Position numbers and translations under genes: made by a program. The notes below the pieces were generated by a model that saw nothing but the letters and a program-made list of their open reading frames with translations, had not been told where the DNA came from and made no database searches. From Embleya scabrispora (GTDB lineage Bacteria > Actinomycetota > Actinomycetes > Streptomycetales > Streptomycetaceae), in assembly GCF_002024165.1 (NCBI RefSeq), contig NZ_MWQN01000001.1:5766001-5830000 (forward strand): a DNA stretch of 64,000 bases. Direction: 5' to 3'. Position 1 is the first letter of the stretch, and the number at the start of each line of letters is the position of its first letter. Below are positions 33,650 to 42,573 of this stretch, piece by piece.

Positions 33650-36110
33650 GGCCGGACTGGGAAAGTCCGCGCTGTTGGGCCGGCTCGGTGCGGAACTGGA
33701 GCGGGACGGCGGGCTCGTGGCCACCGGGCGCTGTCCCGAGGTCGACGGTGCGCCGCCCGCATGGGCCTGGGTCGAGGCCCTGCGCGCGGTCGCCGCGATC
33801 GAGCCGCCCCCGGACGAACTCCGCGACGCGCTCGCGCCGTTGCTGGCCGACGACGCGACCGGCGGGCCCGGTCCCGATACCTCGGCCGGGCGATTCCGGC
33901 TGCACCGTGCGGTCTGGGCCTGGCTGACGGACGTCGCCCGGCGCCGACCGCTGACCGTCGTGCTCGACGACCTGCACCGGGCCGACGCCGAGACCCTGGC
34001 CCTGCTCGCCGCCGGTGTCCGAGCGGATGCCGGGCCCATGGGCCGGGCGGCCGACGGAAAGCAGGCGCCGGTGCGGCTGTTCGTCGTCGCCGCCTATCGG
34101 CCCGACGAGGTCGACGGCAGGCTGACCGAGACGTTGGCGGATCTCGCCCGCCGGTCGCCGGTGCGGCTCGCGCTGGGTGGGCTGTCGGCGGAGGCCGCCG
34201 CCCGAGTCGTGGCCTCGGTGTCGCAGACCGCCGTCGACGCCGCCACCCTCACCGCGCTGGCCGAGCGCACCGGCGGCAACCCCTTCTATCTCCGGGAGAG
34301 CGCACGCCTGTTGGACAGCGAGGGCGCCCTCGTCGCGCTGTCGGACGTCCCCGAGGGGGTGCGCGACGTGCTGCGCCGCCGGCTGGCACGGCTGCCCGAT
34401 CCCGCCGTCGCCGTCCTGCGCCTGGCCTCGATCGTCGGCCGTGAGGCGGACGTGGACGTCCTGGTCGACGCGGCCGAGGTGGACGAGGGCGGCGTGCTGG
34501 ACGCGCTCGACGCCGGCCTGATCGCCGGCCTGCTCACCGAACCCGCCCCCGGCCGGGTCCGGTTCGTGCACGCGCTGGTCCGCGACACGATGGCCGCCGA
34601 CCTCAGCGGCCTGCGCCGGACCCGGATGCACACCCGGATCGCCGCCGCCCTGGAACGCCTCGGCACCCACGACGTGTCGGCCCTCGCCCACCACTACGGC
34701 CACGGCGTCGGCGCCGCCACCGCCGCCCGGGCCGTCGAAGTGCACGTCGCCGCAGCCGAGTTGGCCGAACGCCGCTTCGCCCACGACACCGCCGTCGACC
34801 TGCTCGCCCGCGCCCTGGAATGCCTGGACCGCGTCCCGGCGACCATCCCCGGTGACCGCGACGCCGAACGGGCCGACCTGTACGGCCGGTTGTTGCGCGC
34901 CCGGGTCCGCGCCGGCGACGTCTCGGGAGCCCGGCGGACCCGGCAACTCGCCTTCGCGGCCGCCGAGGCGGCGGGCCGGGACGATCTCGTCGTCGCCGCG
35001 TTCACCGCCTGGACCGTGCCGACCCCGTGGCAGCGCCGGCCGTACGGAGTCCTGGACGAGCCCGTCGTGGCGGCGCTGCGCCGGTTGTCGGCCCGTACCG
35101 ATTCGACCCCGGAGATCCGCTGCCGACTGCTGGAGGCCTACGCGTCCGAGGTGTCCGAGGAACGCATCGTCCCGGACCCGCGCGCGCTCGCGGAGGAGGC
35201 CGTGGCGCTCGCCCGCGAACTCGGCGACCCCGGCCTGCGCGCCCTGACCCTGTCCACGCTGGCGGCCAATCTGGGCCGGTTGCCGGAGCAGGCCGCCCGG
35301 GACGAGGCGGCAGCCGAACTCCGGGGCCTGGCCGACGAACACGACCTGCCCGCCTACGGCTGGTACGCCCGGTTCAACCTGGCCACGACGGCGGCCGACC
35401 GCAACGACCCCGCGACCGCGCGGCGCCTGGTCCAGGAGAGCACGGCGATCGCCGAGGCGTACCGGATGCCCGAGGCGATCGGCGTCGGCGCCCTCGCGGA
35501 GGCCACCCTCGCGCACATCGCGGGCCGCTCCGAGGAGGCCGAGGAGCGCTATCACCGGGCCATCGAGCCGATGATCGCCCAGGGTTCGCCGCACGCGTTC
35601 GGGTTCCGGTGGCTGGCCGTGGCCACGATCCGGCTCGGCCAGGGCCGGATCGGTGAACTCGCCGACGAGGCACCGCAGATGTCGGCGTTGTTCGGCCCGT
35701 TCGCGGCGGACCTGTGCGCGCTCGCGATGGCCGCCGCCGGCCGGATCGACGAGGCCCGCGCGATGCGGGCGCTGAACGAGCCGATCCGCCCCGACTTCTT
35801 CCACACCCCGATGTCCGTGTTCCGCGCGATGGCGGCGATCGCCCTCGGCGAACGCGAGGAGGCCGCCGCGCTCTACCCGACCCTGCTCCCACTGGCCGAA
35901 GCGCCCCCGGCCTGCGCGGGCCTGTCCATCGCGATCCGCCCCCCGGCCCTGACCCTGGGCGAACTGGCCCGCTTCCTCGGCCGAGACCGGGAAGCCACCG
36001 AACACTTCACCCGCGCCGCCGCCATCGCGGACATGTGGGGCGCCAACGCCTGGTCGGTCCAGGCACGTTCGGCCCTTGGCAGCCGTGAAGGCGGGTCGTC
36101 CACCGGCTGA
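33579..36110 (+). CDS. AfsR-type ATPase and helical-repeat part of the same regulator (frameshifted)
   Basis: The frame is open from 33399 and has no ATG or GTG before the ATPase domain. EPFVGRDEEL is encoded upstream of the only formal start (TTG 33579), so the domain needs sequence encoded before any start, and it is the continuation of the SARP gene. Walker A is TGEAGLGKSALL and Walker B is TVVLDDLHRAD. GNPFYLRESARLL and VRDVLRRRLARLPD are typical of the AfsR/MalT STAND class. The last ~400 residues are TPR-like helical repeats, and no C-terminal LuxR domain is present. STAND ATPases switch a regulator on in response to ligand and ATP. The target genes are not evident. Confidence 0.8.
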   Translation: MAALLRVAREAAAGGVRAALVTGEAGLGKSALLGRLGAELERDGGLVATGRCPEVDGAPPAWAWVEALRAVAAIEPPPDELRDALAPLLADDATGGPGPDTSAGRFRLHRAVWAWLTDVARRRPLTVVLDDLHRADAETLALLAAGVRADAGPMGRAADGKQAPVRLFVVAAYRPDEVDGRLTETLADLARRSPVRLALGGLSAEAAARVVASVSQTAVDAATLTALAERTGGNPFYLRESARLLDSEGALVALSDVPEGVRDVLRRRLARLPDPAVAVLRLASIVGREADVDVLVDAAEVDEGGVLDALDAGLIAGLLTEPAPGRVRFVHALVRDTMAADLSGLRRTRMHTRIAAALERLGTHDVSALAHHYGHGVGAATAARAVEVHVAAAELAERRFAHDTAVDLLARALECLDRVPATIPGDRDAERADLYGRLLRARVRAGDVSGARRTRQLAFAAAEAAGRDDLVVAAFTAWTVPTPWQRRPYGVLDEPVVAALRRLSARTDSTPEIRCRLLEAYASEVSEERIVPDPRALAEEAVALARELGDPGLRALTLSTLAANLGRLPEQAARDEAAAELRGLADEHDLPAYGWYARFNLATTAADRNDPATARRLVQESTAIAEAYRMPEAIGVGALAEATLAHIAGRSEEAEERYHRAIEPMIAQGSPHAFGFRWLAVATIRLGQGRIGELADEAPQMSALFGPFAADLCALAMAAAGRIDEARAMRALNEPIRPDFFHTPMSVFRAMAAIALGEREEAAALYPTLLPLAEAPPACAGLSIAIRPPALTLGELARFLGRDREATEHFTRAAAIADMWGANAWSVQARSALGSREGGSSTG

Positions 36111-36163
36111 ACCGCCTCGGCTGCCGGCAGAATCCCAAGTCCTGTCGACGGGGGAGGACGAGG

Positions 36164-36751
36164 ATGTCGGATGCGGAAGGGCTGCCCGCCGAGGACGAGC
36201 GTCCGGCGCTCGGGGATGCCGAGACGCGGGTGCTGCTCGAGCGGTGGCGGCGCCGACGACTCCGCAACAACGCCGCAGGGTTGCTCGGCCTTTCGGTGCT
36301 CGTGACGCTGACCGTCGTCTTCCACGACTCGTTCGGCGTGTTCATCGCCCTGGCCGGGATTCCGTTATATCTCGCCATCCTGTCGTCCCGACGCCACGCC
36401 TCGGTCCGCGCCGCGGAGCGGATACTGCGCGAATACCCGTGGCGCCGCTACGGCTACCGCCTGGAGCGCCAGGGTGAGGGCTTTCGCGCCACGCACCGGC
36501 TCGTGCTGCTCGACCCGGTGACCAAGCGCGCGATCGGCTCGTACACCGGGGTCGCGCGGTACCTGTTCGACGCGGCCGGCAACCCCCGTGGCGAACTGGT
36601 GTCGTTCGCGGGCAATCCCGTCTACGGCGGCGTACTGCGACTGCCCGACGGCGCGGAGTTCAACGTGTTCAAGCGGGTCCGGATCCCCCGCCACACCGAC
36701 ACCGAGGAGGAGGCGGCCAGGGCCCGCCGCGCCCGCATCGCGCGCAGGTGA
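36164..36751 (+). CDS. Small membrane protein of unknown function
   Basis: The protein is 195 residues. A basic stretch (ERWRRRRLRNN) precedes two close membrane segments at about residues 37-75, forming a hairpin. The C-terminal 110 residues are soluble, positively charged and probably cytoplasmic (RYLFDAAGNPRGELVSFAGN). The end is Arg/Glu-rich. ATG 36164 has GGGAGGACGAGG upstream. I do not recognise a family. It starts 54 bases after the regulator gene and could be read through from it. Confidence 0.7.
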   Translation: MSDAEGLPAEDERPALGDAETRVLLERWRRRRLRNNAAGLLGLSVLVTLTVVFHDSFGVFIALAGIPLYLAILSSRRHASVRAAERILREYPWRRYGYRLERQGEGFRATHRLVLLDPVTKRAIGSYTGVARYLFDAAGNPRGELVSFAGNPVYGGVLRLPDGAEFNVFKRVRIPRHTDTEEEAARARRARIARR

Positions 36752-36779
36752 CCCGAGGTGGGTCCGTACCGGTGCCGTG

Positions 36780-37427
36780 TCACGCGGATGTGCCCGACAG
36801 GGCGCTCGCGATGCGGGCGCGGCCCGGGCCGGTGACGGCTGCCAGTCCCGCCGGGCGGCCCGTGGCCAGGAGGAGGAGTTCGGCGACCGGGCCGCGGACC
36901 ACATCGGGACCGTTCCCCGCCGACCAGTCCGCGTCGGTGGCCACCAGGCGGGTGCCCCGGCACCGCTTCCGGGCGCCGTAGAACGGACTGGCCAACACGT
37001 GGCCGACGGCCGCGACCGCCTGTTCCGTGGGCATTTCGCGGCTTCGGCCCAGCGGCCGCGCCACGTCCTGCCCGTGCACCAGTGCGTCGACGAGCGGGTC
37101 GAGCGGGGACGTCAGGGGCGCGCGCCGCGCTGAGCCGGCCGTCTCGCGGAGCCGGCCGATCAGTTCCGCCGGGCTGAACCGGACGGCCAGCGCCCGAGCT
37201 TCGTCCGACGTCATCCGGTCGAAGTCGCCCCGGGCCCGGATCGCGCCCCGGATCATGCCCATCGCCGTCGTACGCGTCGACGTGGTGAGATGCGCGGCCA
37301 GTTCGTGCATCGTCCAATCGGAACAGAGCGACGTCACGCCCCAGTCGTCCGGCCCCAGGTCGTCGAGGAAGTCGGCGAGACCGAGTCGCTCGTCCCGTAC
37401 CCACGCGAGAATCCTGTCGCGATCCAT
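36780..37427 (-). CDS. Maleylpyruvate isomerase-like (MDMPI/DinB-fold) protein
   Basis: The protein is 215 residues. The N-terminal DinB-like four-helix bundle matches the mycothiol-dependent maleylpyruvate isomerase family (TIGR03083 group): LCSDWTMHELAAHLTTS near residues 33-50 and LVDALVHGQDVARPLG at about 112-127, each carrying the conserved His that helps bind a metal. Members use mycothiol or bacillithiol as cofactor or are stress-related thiol transferases. The specific reaction is not known for this one. ATG 37427 has GGAGAG upstream. The GMC oxidase gene lies upstream on the same strand, separated by 145 bases. Confidence 0.85.
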   Translation of the reverse strand: MDRDRILAWVRDERLGLADFLDDLGPDDWGVTSLCSDWTMHELAAHLTTSTRTTAMGMIRGAIRARGDFDRMTSDEARALAVRFSPAELIGRLRETAGSARRAPLTSPLDPLVDALVHGQDVARPLGRSREMPTEQAVAAVGHVLASPFYGARKRCRGTRLVATDADWSAGNGPDVVRGPVAELLLLATGRPAGLAAVTGPGRARIASALSGTSA

Positions 37428-37453
37428 CTCCGGCTCTCCTCGGCTCGTGTCGG

Positions 37454-37474
37454 GTCGTGTCGTGTCGTGTCGTT
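37454..37474. repeat. Short TCGTG microsatellite
   Basis: Four copies of the pentamer TCGTG lie in the gap between the GMC oxidase stop and the MDMPI gene start, about 27-47 bases upstream of the latter. Such a tract can change length by slippage and might affect expression; this is only a note. Confidence 0.4.
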
Positions 37475-37572
37475 CGGGGTGTACATCACCACGACGAACG
37501 AACGACGCTCGAATCGACAGTCCTCGGAGAATTCTTTTCCGCGGTGTGCGGCCCCGTCCGCCCGAACCGCCG

Positions 37573-39312
37573 TCAGCCCTTCGTCGGCCCCGGGCCCGAG
37601 CGGATCTCCACGATCGGCAGCCGCAGGGCCGCCGGCGCGTCCGCCGGGACCGTCGGGGACACCGGTGCGGTGTACGGGACTCGGCGGTAGGCCGCGCCCA
37701 ACTCCGGGCGCCGGTCGGGCTCGCCGCGGTTCGGCCACATCGCGGTCGCGCGTTCGGCCTGGGCGGTGATGGTCAGGGACGGGTTCACGCCCAGGTTGGC
37801 GCTGACCGCGGAGCCGTCGAGGATGTGCAGGCCCGGATGGCCGTAGACGCGGTGGTACGGGTCCACCACGCCCGTGGCCGGCGAGTCGCCGATGACGCAA
37901 CCACCCAGGATGTGGGCGGTCATCGGGACGTTGGCCAGGTCGCCCCACGAGCCGCCGGCCACGCCGCCGAGGCGCGTCGCGATGCGGCGGACCGCCTCGT
38001 GGCCGGCCGGGATCCAGTTCGGGTTGGGCGCGCCGTGGCCCTGGCGCGTGGTGATCCGGGTTCGGCCGAACAGGCCCCGCTTCCGGTACACCGTCAGCGA
38101 GTTGTCGCGAGACTGCATGACCAGGGCGATGACCACGCGTTCGGACCAGTTGCGCACGCTCAGGAATCTCAGCCTGGCCGGGTCGCGCAACACCGTGCCG
38201 AGCAACTGCCGCACGCGGGGCCGGTCTCCGTCGGTCAGGAACGTCTGCAACAACCCCATCGCGTTCGAGCCCTTGCCGTAGCGGACCGGTTCGATGTGGG
38301 TGTCCGCGTCCGGGTGCCACGAGGACGTGATGGCCACCCCGCGCGTCGCGTCGATCACCCCGGTCGTCGGGGCGACCGCGCCCACCAGGGCCTCGGAGTT
38401 GGTTCGGGTCAACCGGCCGAGCGTACGGGACAGGCGCGGGAGCGTACCGTCCGCCGCCATACGGTGCAGCAGCCGCTGGGTGCCCAGCGTGCCGGCGGCG
38501 AACACGACCTGTTCGGCGGTCCAGGTGCGCGGCGCGCGGGCGGTCGTCGGCGGACCGCTGCGTATCGTCTCCACCGCGTAGCCGCCGGGCGCTCCGTCCG
38601 CACCGGCGGCCAGCGGGCGCACCCGGCGCACGGTGCGCTCCGCGTGTACCTCCGCGCCCGCCCGTTCGGCCAGGTGGAGGTAGTTCTTGAGCAGCGTGTT
38701 CTTCGCCCCGACCCGGCACCCCGTCATGCACGAGCCGCACTCCGTGCATGTGGTCCGGCTCGGGCCCGCGCCGCCGAAGTACGGGTCCGGCACCTGCTCG
38801 CCGGGTCGCTGCCCCTCCTCGGGGAACAGCACGCCCACCGGCGCGAGATGGAACGAGTCGCCCACGCCCATGTCCTCGGCGACCGCCTTCATGTGCTCGT
38901 CGGCGGGTGTCATGTGCGGGTTGCGCACCACGCCGAGCATACGTTCGGCCTGGGCGTAGAACGGCGCGAGTTCGGCGCGCCAGTCGGTGATGTGGCCCCA
39001 CTGCGGATCGTCGAAGAACGGCTGGGGCGGTTGGTACAGGGTGTTCGCGTAGTTCAGCGAGCCGCCGCCCACGCCCGCCCCCGCCAACACCACCACGTCC
39101 TTGAGCACGTGGATGCGCTGGATGCCGGTCAGCCCGATCGCCGGCGCCCACAGGAAGTCGCGGGCCTGCCACGACGTCTTGGGGAAGTCCGCGTCGGCGA
39201 ACCGTCGGCCGGCTTCGAGTACGCCGACCCGGTAGCCCTTCTCGGTCAGCCGCAGCGCCGCGACCGAGCCGCCGAATCCGGAGCCGATGACCAGAACGTC
39301 GTAGTCGAACAC
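37573..39312 (-). CDS. GMC-family FAD oxidoreductase (cholesterol-oxidase-like)
   Basis: The protein is 579 residues from GTG 39312 (AAGGG upstream). VLVIGSGFGGSVAALRLTEK (residues about 6-25) binds FAD. AGAGVGGGSLNYANTL is the second flavin segment. A Cys cluster, CTECGSCMTGC, is conserved in the mycobacterial ChoD-like branch. Near the C-terminus GLHILDGSAVSANLGVNPSL is the family signature with the active-site region. ChoD-like proteins oxidise sterols or other alcohols, but several act on other hydroxylated substrates, so cholesterol is not certain. There is no signal peptide. The gene is not next to recognisable sterol-degradation genes. Confidence 0.9.
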   Translation of the reverse strand: MFDYDVLVIGSGFGGSVAALRLTEKGYRVGVLEAGRRFADADFPKTSWQARDFLWAPAIGLTGIQRIHVLKDVVVLAGAGVGGGSLNYANTLYQPPQPFFDDPQWGHITDWRAELAPFYAQAERMLGVVRNPHMTPADEHMKAVAEDMGVGDSFHLAPVGVLFPEEGQRPGEQVPDPYFGGAGPSRTTCTECGSCMTGCRVGAKNTLLKNYLHLAERAGAEVHAERTVRRVRPLAAGADGAPGGYAVETIRSGPPTTARAPRTWTAEQVVFAAGTLGTQRLLHRMAADGTLPRLSRTLGRLTRTNSEALVGAVAPTTGVIDATRGVAITSSWHPDADTHIEPVRYGKGSNAMGLLQTFLTDGDRPRVRQLLGTVLRDPARLRFLSVRNWSERVVIALVMQSRDNSLTVYRKRGLFGRTRITTRQGHGAPNPNWIPAGHEAVRRIATRLGGVAGGSWGDLANVPMTAHILGGCVIGDSPATGVVDPYHRVYGHPGLHILDGSAVSANLGVNPSLTITAQAERATAMWPNRGEPDRRPELGAAYRRVPYTAPVSPTVPADAPAALRLPIVEIRSGPGPTKG

Positions 39313-39487
39313 GAGGAACCCTTCGCCGGGCGGGCAGTAGGCATGCCGTGAGATCTCGCGATCCCGGCGATCCTACTCCCCGGTAACCCGGCGAAGGCAG
39401 TCCCTCGACGAGCCGACGTGTGTGTCGACCCGTATGTCCGGCCGTGTGTCGAGCCCGTGCCCGACGCGGTTCGGGGGTGGGGTCGAT

Positions 39488-39727
39488 TCAGCCGCTCTTG
39501 CGCCGGAACGAGCGCTGTTGTGCCGCGGGCCCGTGCGCACCGTGGATCTTCGAACCGTCGCCACCGGGGTTCTCGCCGGCGCCGTCGGTCTTGGTGCCGC
39601 GCTTGCGGGCCAGTGCCTCGCGGAACTTGCGCTTGGTCTCGTCCTCGGCGCTCTCGGGCTCGGCGGCTTCGCGGGCCTCGGGGGCCGTCTCCTCGGGTGT
39701 CTCGTTCGCGGGTGTCTCGTCAGCCAT
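39488..39727 (-). CDS. DUF5302 small protein
   Basis: The protein is 79 residues, very hydrophilic, with an acidic Glu/Pro/Ala-rich first half and a basic second half. [15 protein letters not shown] and the closing SFRRKSG match the DUF5302 family of actinobacteria. It is probably disordered. The function is unknown. ATG 39727 has AGGA eight bases upstream. It is a separate small gene between the GMC oxidase and tetR. Confidence 0.85.
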   Translation of the reverse strand: MADETPANETPEETAPEAREAAEPESAEDETKRKFREALARKRGTKTDGAGENPGGDGSKIHGAHGPAAQQRSFRRKSG

Positions 39728-39853
39728 GGTGCGTTCCTGCTCTCGAACTGGATGCGATCCGTGAACACACCTTTCCATGTCGAGGCCCGCGATGGCACGC
39801 CCGGTCGCGGTAACGGCCACAACGGCGGTCGAATCGGACCGCGACGGACCGGT

Positions 39854-40591
39854 TCAGCCCACCCCGGTCACCCGCGCCGTTCGGATGACCAGGGTGTCGA
39901 TGAACGTGTCCAGCTCCGGCCACTCGAAGAACGGCGCGGTCATCCGCAGCAGCACCGCGCCGTGCATCGCGGCCCAGACCGCCAGCGCGTCCTGGAACGG
40001 GTCGGTGCCGGCCGCCCGGCCGGCCGCCTGGGTGCGGGCGATCGCGTCGATGAGGGTCTGGAAGACGTCCATGCGGCTGGGCAGCCTGGCCGGCGGCGGG
40101 GGCGCGTCCGACGTGTCCGGCTCGTTCGGCGTGTCCGACGGGCTCGGTGCGTCCGACGCCTCCGATGCCTTCGCCGCCGGGCGCATCCGGTGGAACAGCG
40201 CCCGATAGCGGCCCGGGCGCTCCATCGCGAACCGGGCGTAGGCGCGGCAGCCCGCGAGCAGTGAGCGGTCCTCCGTGTCCTCCGCCTCCGAGGCGGCCAG
40301 GATGACGGCGCGCAGGTCGTCGAAGTAGCCGTTGAGGACCGTGTCGAGGATGTCGTCGAGATCGGTGAAGTGCGCGTAGATCGACGGCGCGGTGATCGCG
40401 GCCTCCCGGGCGATCCGGCGCAGCGTCACGTCGCCGGAGTGGCCGTCGCGCTCGATCAGGTCGGTCGCCGCGGCGAGGATGTCGTCGCGGAGCAGCGCTC
40501 CTTGGCCGCGGCGATTGCGTCGGCGATTCGGCCCGTGGTCGTCGTCCATGGCGCTCAGCGTACGAGGCGTGGGAACGGCGTTGTTCGGCAT
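39854..40591 (-). CDS. TetR-family transcriptional regulator
   Basis: The protein is 245 residues. The helix-turn-helix lies at about residues 54-76 (VTLRRIAREAAITAPSIYAH). An unusual Ser/Asp/Pro-rich insert (about residues 140-172) interrupts the ligand domain. ATG 40591 has GAGAAGG four bases upstream; ATG 40549 is an internal alternative. It follows the MFS gene on the same strand after a strong hairpin, and the MFS promoter carries two TTACNNCTGTAA-type boxes, so it probably represses that exporter. The ligand is unknown. Confidence 0.9.
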   Translation of the reverse strand: MPNNAVPTPRTLSAMDDDHGPNRRRNRRGQGALLRDDILAAATDLIERDGHSGDVTLRRIAREAAITAPSIYAHFTDLDDILDTVLNGYFDDLRAVILAASEAEDTEDRSLLAGCRAYARFAMERPGRYRALFHRMRPAAKASEASDAPSPSDTPNEPDTSDAPPPPARLPSRMDVFQTLIDAIARTQAAGRAAGTDPFQDALAVWAAMHGAVLLRMTAPFFEWPELDTFIDTLVIRTARVTGVG

Positions 40592-40630
40592 GGGGCCTTC
40601 TCGGGGGTATCGACGGCGTACGGCACGACG

Positions 40631-40674
40631 CCCGCCACCCGGCGGCCGGCGGGGGCCGGTCGCCGGGTGGCGGG
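40631..40674 (-). terminator. Strong hairpin between the MFS gene and tetR
   Basis: A perfect 14-bp stem (40631-40644 with 40661-40674), with a 16-base GC-rich loop, lies 12 bases after the MFS stop and 40 bases before the tetR start. It could end most transcripts so that tetR is made at a low level from the same promoter, or tetR may have its own promoter. Confidence 0.75.
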
Positions 40675-40685
40675 CTGAGGCATCA

Positions 40686-42347
40686 TCAGACGGTTTGTAC
40701 CGCTTGGGTGTCGACCGGTTCGGCAGGGGCATCCACCGGTTCGGCGGACTCGCCGGCGGGGGAGGTGCCCTGCGCGGCCCGGCGGGGGAGACCGAAGCCG
40801 ACCAGCAGGACGCCGAGCGCGGCGACCGCGGCGGCGACGAGCGCGCCGTTGTCCATCGCGGTGGTGAAGGCGTGGTCGGCGGCCGAGGTGAGCCGGCCGG
40901 CCGCGTCCGGGGACAGGCGCTCGGCCACGACGTGGGCGCTGGGCAGGTCGTGCCCGGCGACGGCGGCGGGGCCGGTGAGGTGTTGATCACCCATCTCGCT
41001 CCGGTAGTGCGAGGAGACCAGCGTGCCGACCACGGCGATGCCCAGTACGCCGCCGAGTTCGCGGACCACGCTGTTGAGCGCGCCGGCCATCGCGGAGAAG
41101 CGCACCGGTACCGACGCGGTGATCTCCATGCTCGCCGGCGCCATCATCATCCCCATCCCGGCGCCCACCAGCATCATCTCGCCGGCGAGGGCGACGAACG
41201 GGGTGTCGGTGGTGGTGGTCAGCCCCATCACGCCCAGGCCGAGCGCGATCGCGCCGAGCCCGGTGGTGAGGGTGCCCCGAATGCCCAGCCGGGCGGTGAC
41301 GATCGGCGACAGTCCGGACATCGCCGCCATCGCGGCGGCGAACGGCATCGCGCCGAGCCCGGCCTTCAGGGTGCTGTAGCCGTGGACGAGTTGGAAGTAC
41401 TGGGAGAGCACGAACAGCGTGCCGAACAGGGCGAAGAAGGTGATCGCCAGCGTGCCGGCGGCGAGGACGAAGCCGCGGTTGGCGAACAGGCGTACCTGCA
41501 CCATGGGTTCGTCCCGACGCAGCTCCCAGCCCACGAACGCCGCGGCGACCACGACGAAGACGGCCAGTTCGACGAGCGTGACGGCGTCGGTCCAGCCGCG
41601 TTCGGGCGCCTCGATGATCGCGTCGACCAGGATGCCGAGGCCGATCACGGACAACACGGCGGCGGGCAGGTCGAGTCGGGCGGTGCCCTGGCGCGGGATG
41701 GTCGGGACGATCCGCAGGATGCCGACGAGCGCGGCGAGCACGAGCGGGACGTTGATCCAGAACGCGCTGGACCAGGAGAAGTGCATCAGCAGCGCGCCGC
41801 CGGTGACCGGACCGATCAGCACCCCCACGCCGGCCGAGGCCGACCAGACGGCGAACGCCTTGGGGCGCTCGACGGGCGGGAACATCCGGATGATGATCGC
41901 GAGCGTCGCGGGCATCACGAAGGCCGCGCCCAGGCCCATCACCGCACGCCAGGCGATCAGTTCGCCGGCGGTCGTGGACACCGCGGCGACGGCCGAGCCG
42001 CCGCCGAACAGGACCAGGCCGCCGAGGAGGGCGCGACGGGCGCCGAACCGGGCGCCGAGGCTGCCGGCGAGGAGCAGCAGGGCGGCGAAGACGAGGGTGT
42101 AGGCGTCGGTGATCCACTGGAGATCAGCGGTCGACGCGTCGAGGCCCTTGGCCAGGGACGGCAGCGCGGTGTTGAGCACCGAGTTGTCCAGCGTCACCGC
42201 GACCAGGGTCGAGCACAACACGAGCAGCGCGGCCCACCGCCGGGGATGTCCGGCAGGTTCGGGGACGCCGGTCGGGGTCGAGGCCGCGGCCGCGTCGGGT
42301 GTCGGTGTCGAGGATGTGGTGGTTCGGGTCGATGCAGTGCCGGTCAC
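40686..42347 (-). CDS. MFS exporter, DHA2 (EmrB/QacA) family
   Basis: The protein is 553 residues with 14 predicted membrane segments. LDNSVLNTALPSLAKGLD in segment 1 is the DHA2 signature. GARFGARRALLGGLVLFG is the loop after segment 2 and LGAAFVMPATLAIIIRMFP is typical of drug exporters. The N-terminal 30 residues are Thr/Pro-rich and the C-terminal ~30 Pro/Ala/Glu-rich; both should be cytoplasmic. GTG 42347 has GGGGG upstream. It should exchange a drug or metabolite for protons. A tetR gene follows, and a good promoter with two operators precedes it. Confidence 0.92.
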   Translation of the reverse strand: MTGTASTRTTTSSTPTPDAAAASTPTGVPEPAGHPRRWAALLVLCSTLVAVTLDNSVLNTALPSLAKGLDASTADLQWITDAYTLVFAALLLLAGSLGARFGARRALLGGLVLFGGGSAVAAVSTTAGELIAWRAVMGLGAAFVMPATLAIIIRMFPPVERPKAFAVWSASAGVGVLIGPVTGGALLMHFSWSSAFWINVPLVLAALVGILRIVPTIPRQGTARLDLPAAVLSVIGLGILVDAIIEAPERGWTDAVTLVELAVFVVVAAAFVGWELRRDEPMVQVRLFANRGFVLAAGTLAITFFALFGTLFVLSQYFQLVHGYSTLKAGLGAMPFAAAMAAMSGLSPIVTARLGIRGTLTTGLGAIALGLGVMGLTTTTDTPFVALAGEMMLVGAGMGMMMAPASMEITASVPVRFSAMAGALNSVVRELGGVLGIAVVGTLVSSHYRSEMGDQHLTGPAAVAGHDLPSAHVVAERLSPDAAGRLTSAADHAFTTAMDNGALVAAAVAALGVLLVGFGLPRRAAQGTSPAGESAEPVDAPAEPVDTQAVQTV

Positions 42348-42378
42348 GAGCTGCCCCCATGAATTAACGCCTGTTTCC

Positions 42379-42417
42379 TTACGTCTGTAAATCTAGGCCT
42401 TCGACTTACAGCTGTAA
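42379..42417. promoter_or_regulatory. Two TetR-type operators on the MFS promoter
   Basis: TTACAGCTGTAA (42406-42417) is a perfect 12-bp palindrome covering the -35 region. TTACGTCTGTAA (42379-42390) is an imperfect copy that touches the -10. Centres are 27 bases apart. This fits cooperative repression by the tetR product of the same locus. Confidence 0.7.
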
Positions 42418-42418
42418 A
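42390..42418 (-). promoter_or_regulatory. Sigma70-like promoter of the MFS-tetR unit
   Basis: On the minus strand TTTACA (42418-42413) and TAGATT (42395-42390) are exactly 17 bases apart. This is the best vegetative promoter match in the window. Transcription should begin near 42383, inside the second operator. Confidence 0.6.
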
Positions 42419-42459
42419 GCCAAGAGATGGCAAAGCCGGGCGAGTGCAGGTTCTTTCTG

Positions 42460-42471
42460 TAGCGATCGCTA
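42460..42471. promoter_or_regulatory. Palindromic box 1 upstream of the SDR gene
   Basis: TAGCGATCGCTA is a perfect 12-bp palindrome 103 bases upstream of the SDR start. It lies where the -35 of a promoter with -10 TACGGT (42484-42489) would be. Confidence 0.6.
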
Positions 42472-42507
42472 AGAAATTCGCGCTACGGTGCTGCCACGCA
42501 AGATCTG

Positions 42508-42519
42508 TATCGATTGCTA
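42508..42519. promoter_or_regulatory. Palindromic box 2 upstream of the SDR gene
   Basis: TATCGATTGCTA matches box 1 at 10 of 12 positions, and the surrounding CTGTA and CTAA/AGAA bases are also repeated. Centres are 48 bases apart. Box 2 would lie just downstream of the transcription start. No regulator gene for these boxes is adjacent on the SDR side. Confidence 0.55.
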
Positions 42520-42573
42520 AAGAAGTGCCGAAGAAACGTACGAAGCGGCACACACGAGAGGAAGGGCACCATC

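Noticed and set aside
40392-42362. A 656-codon plus-strand frame opposite the MFS exporter and tetR
   Set aside because: It is Glu/Gly/His/Arg-rich with no domain and no operon logic. The minus-strand genes have clear membrane and helix-turn-helix motifs.
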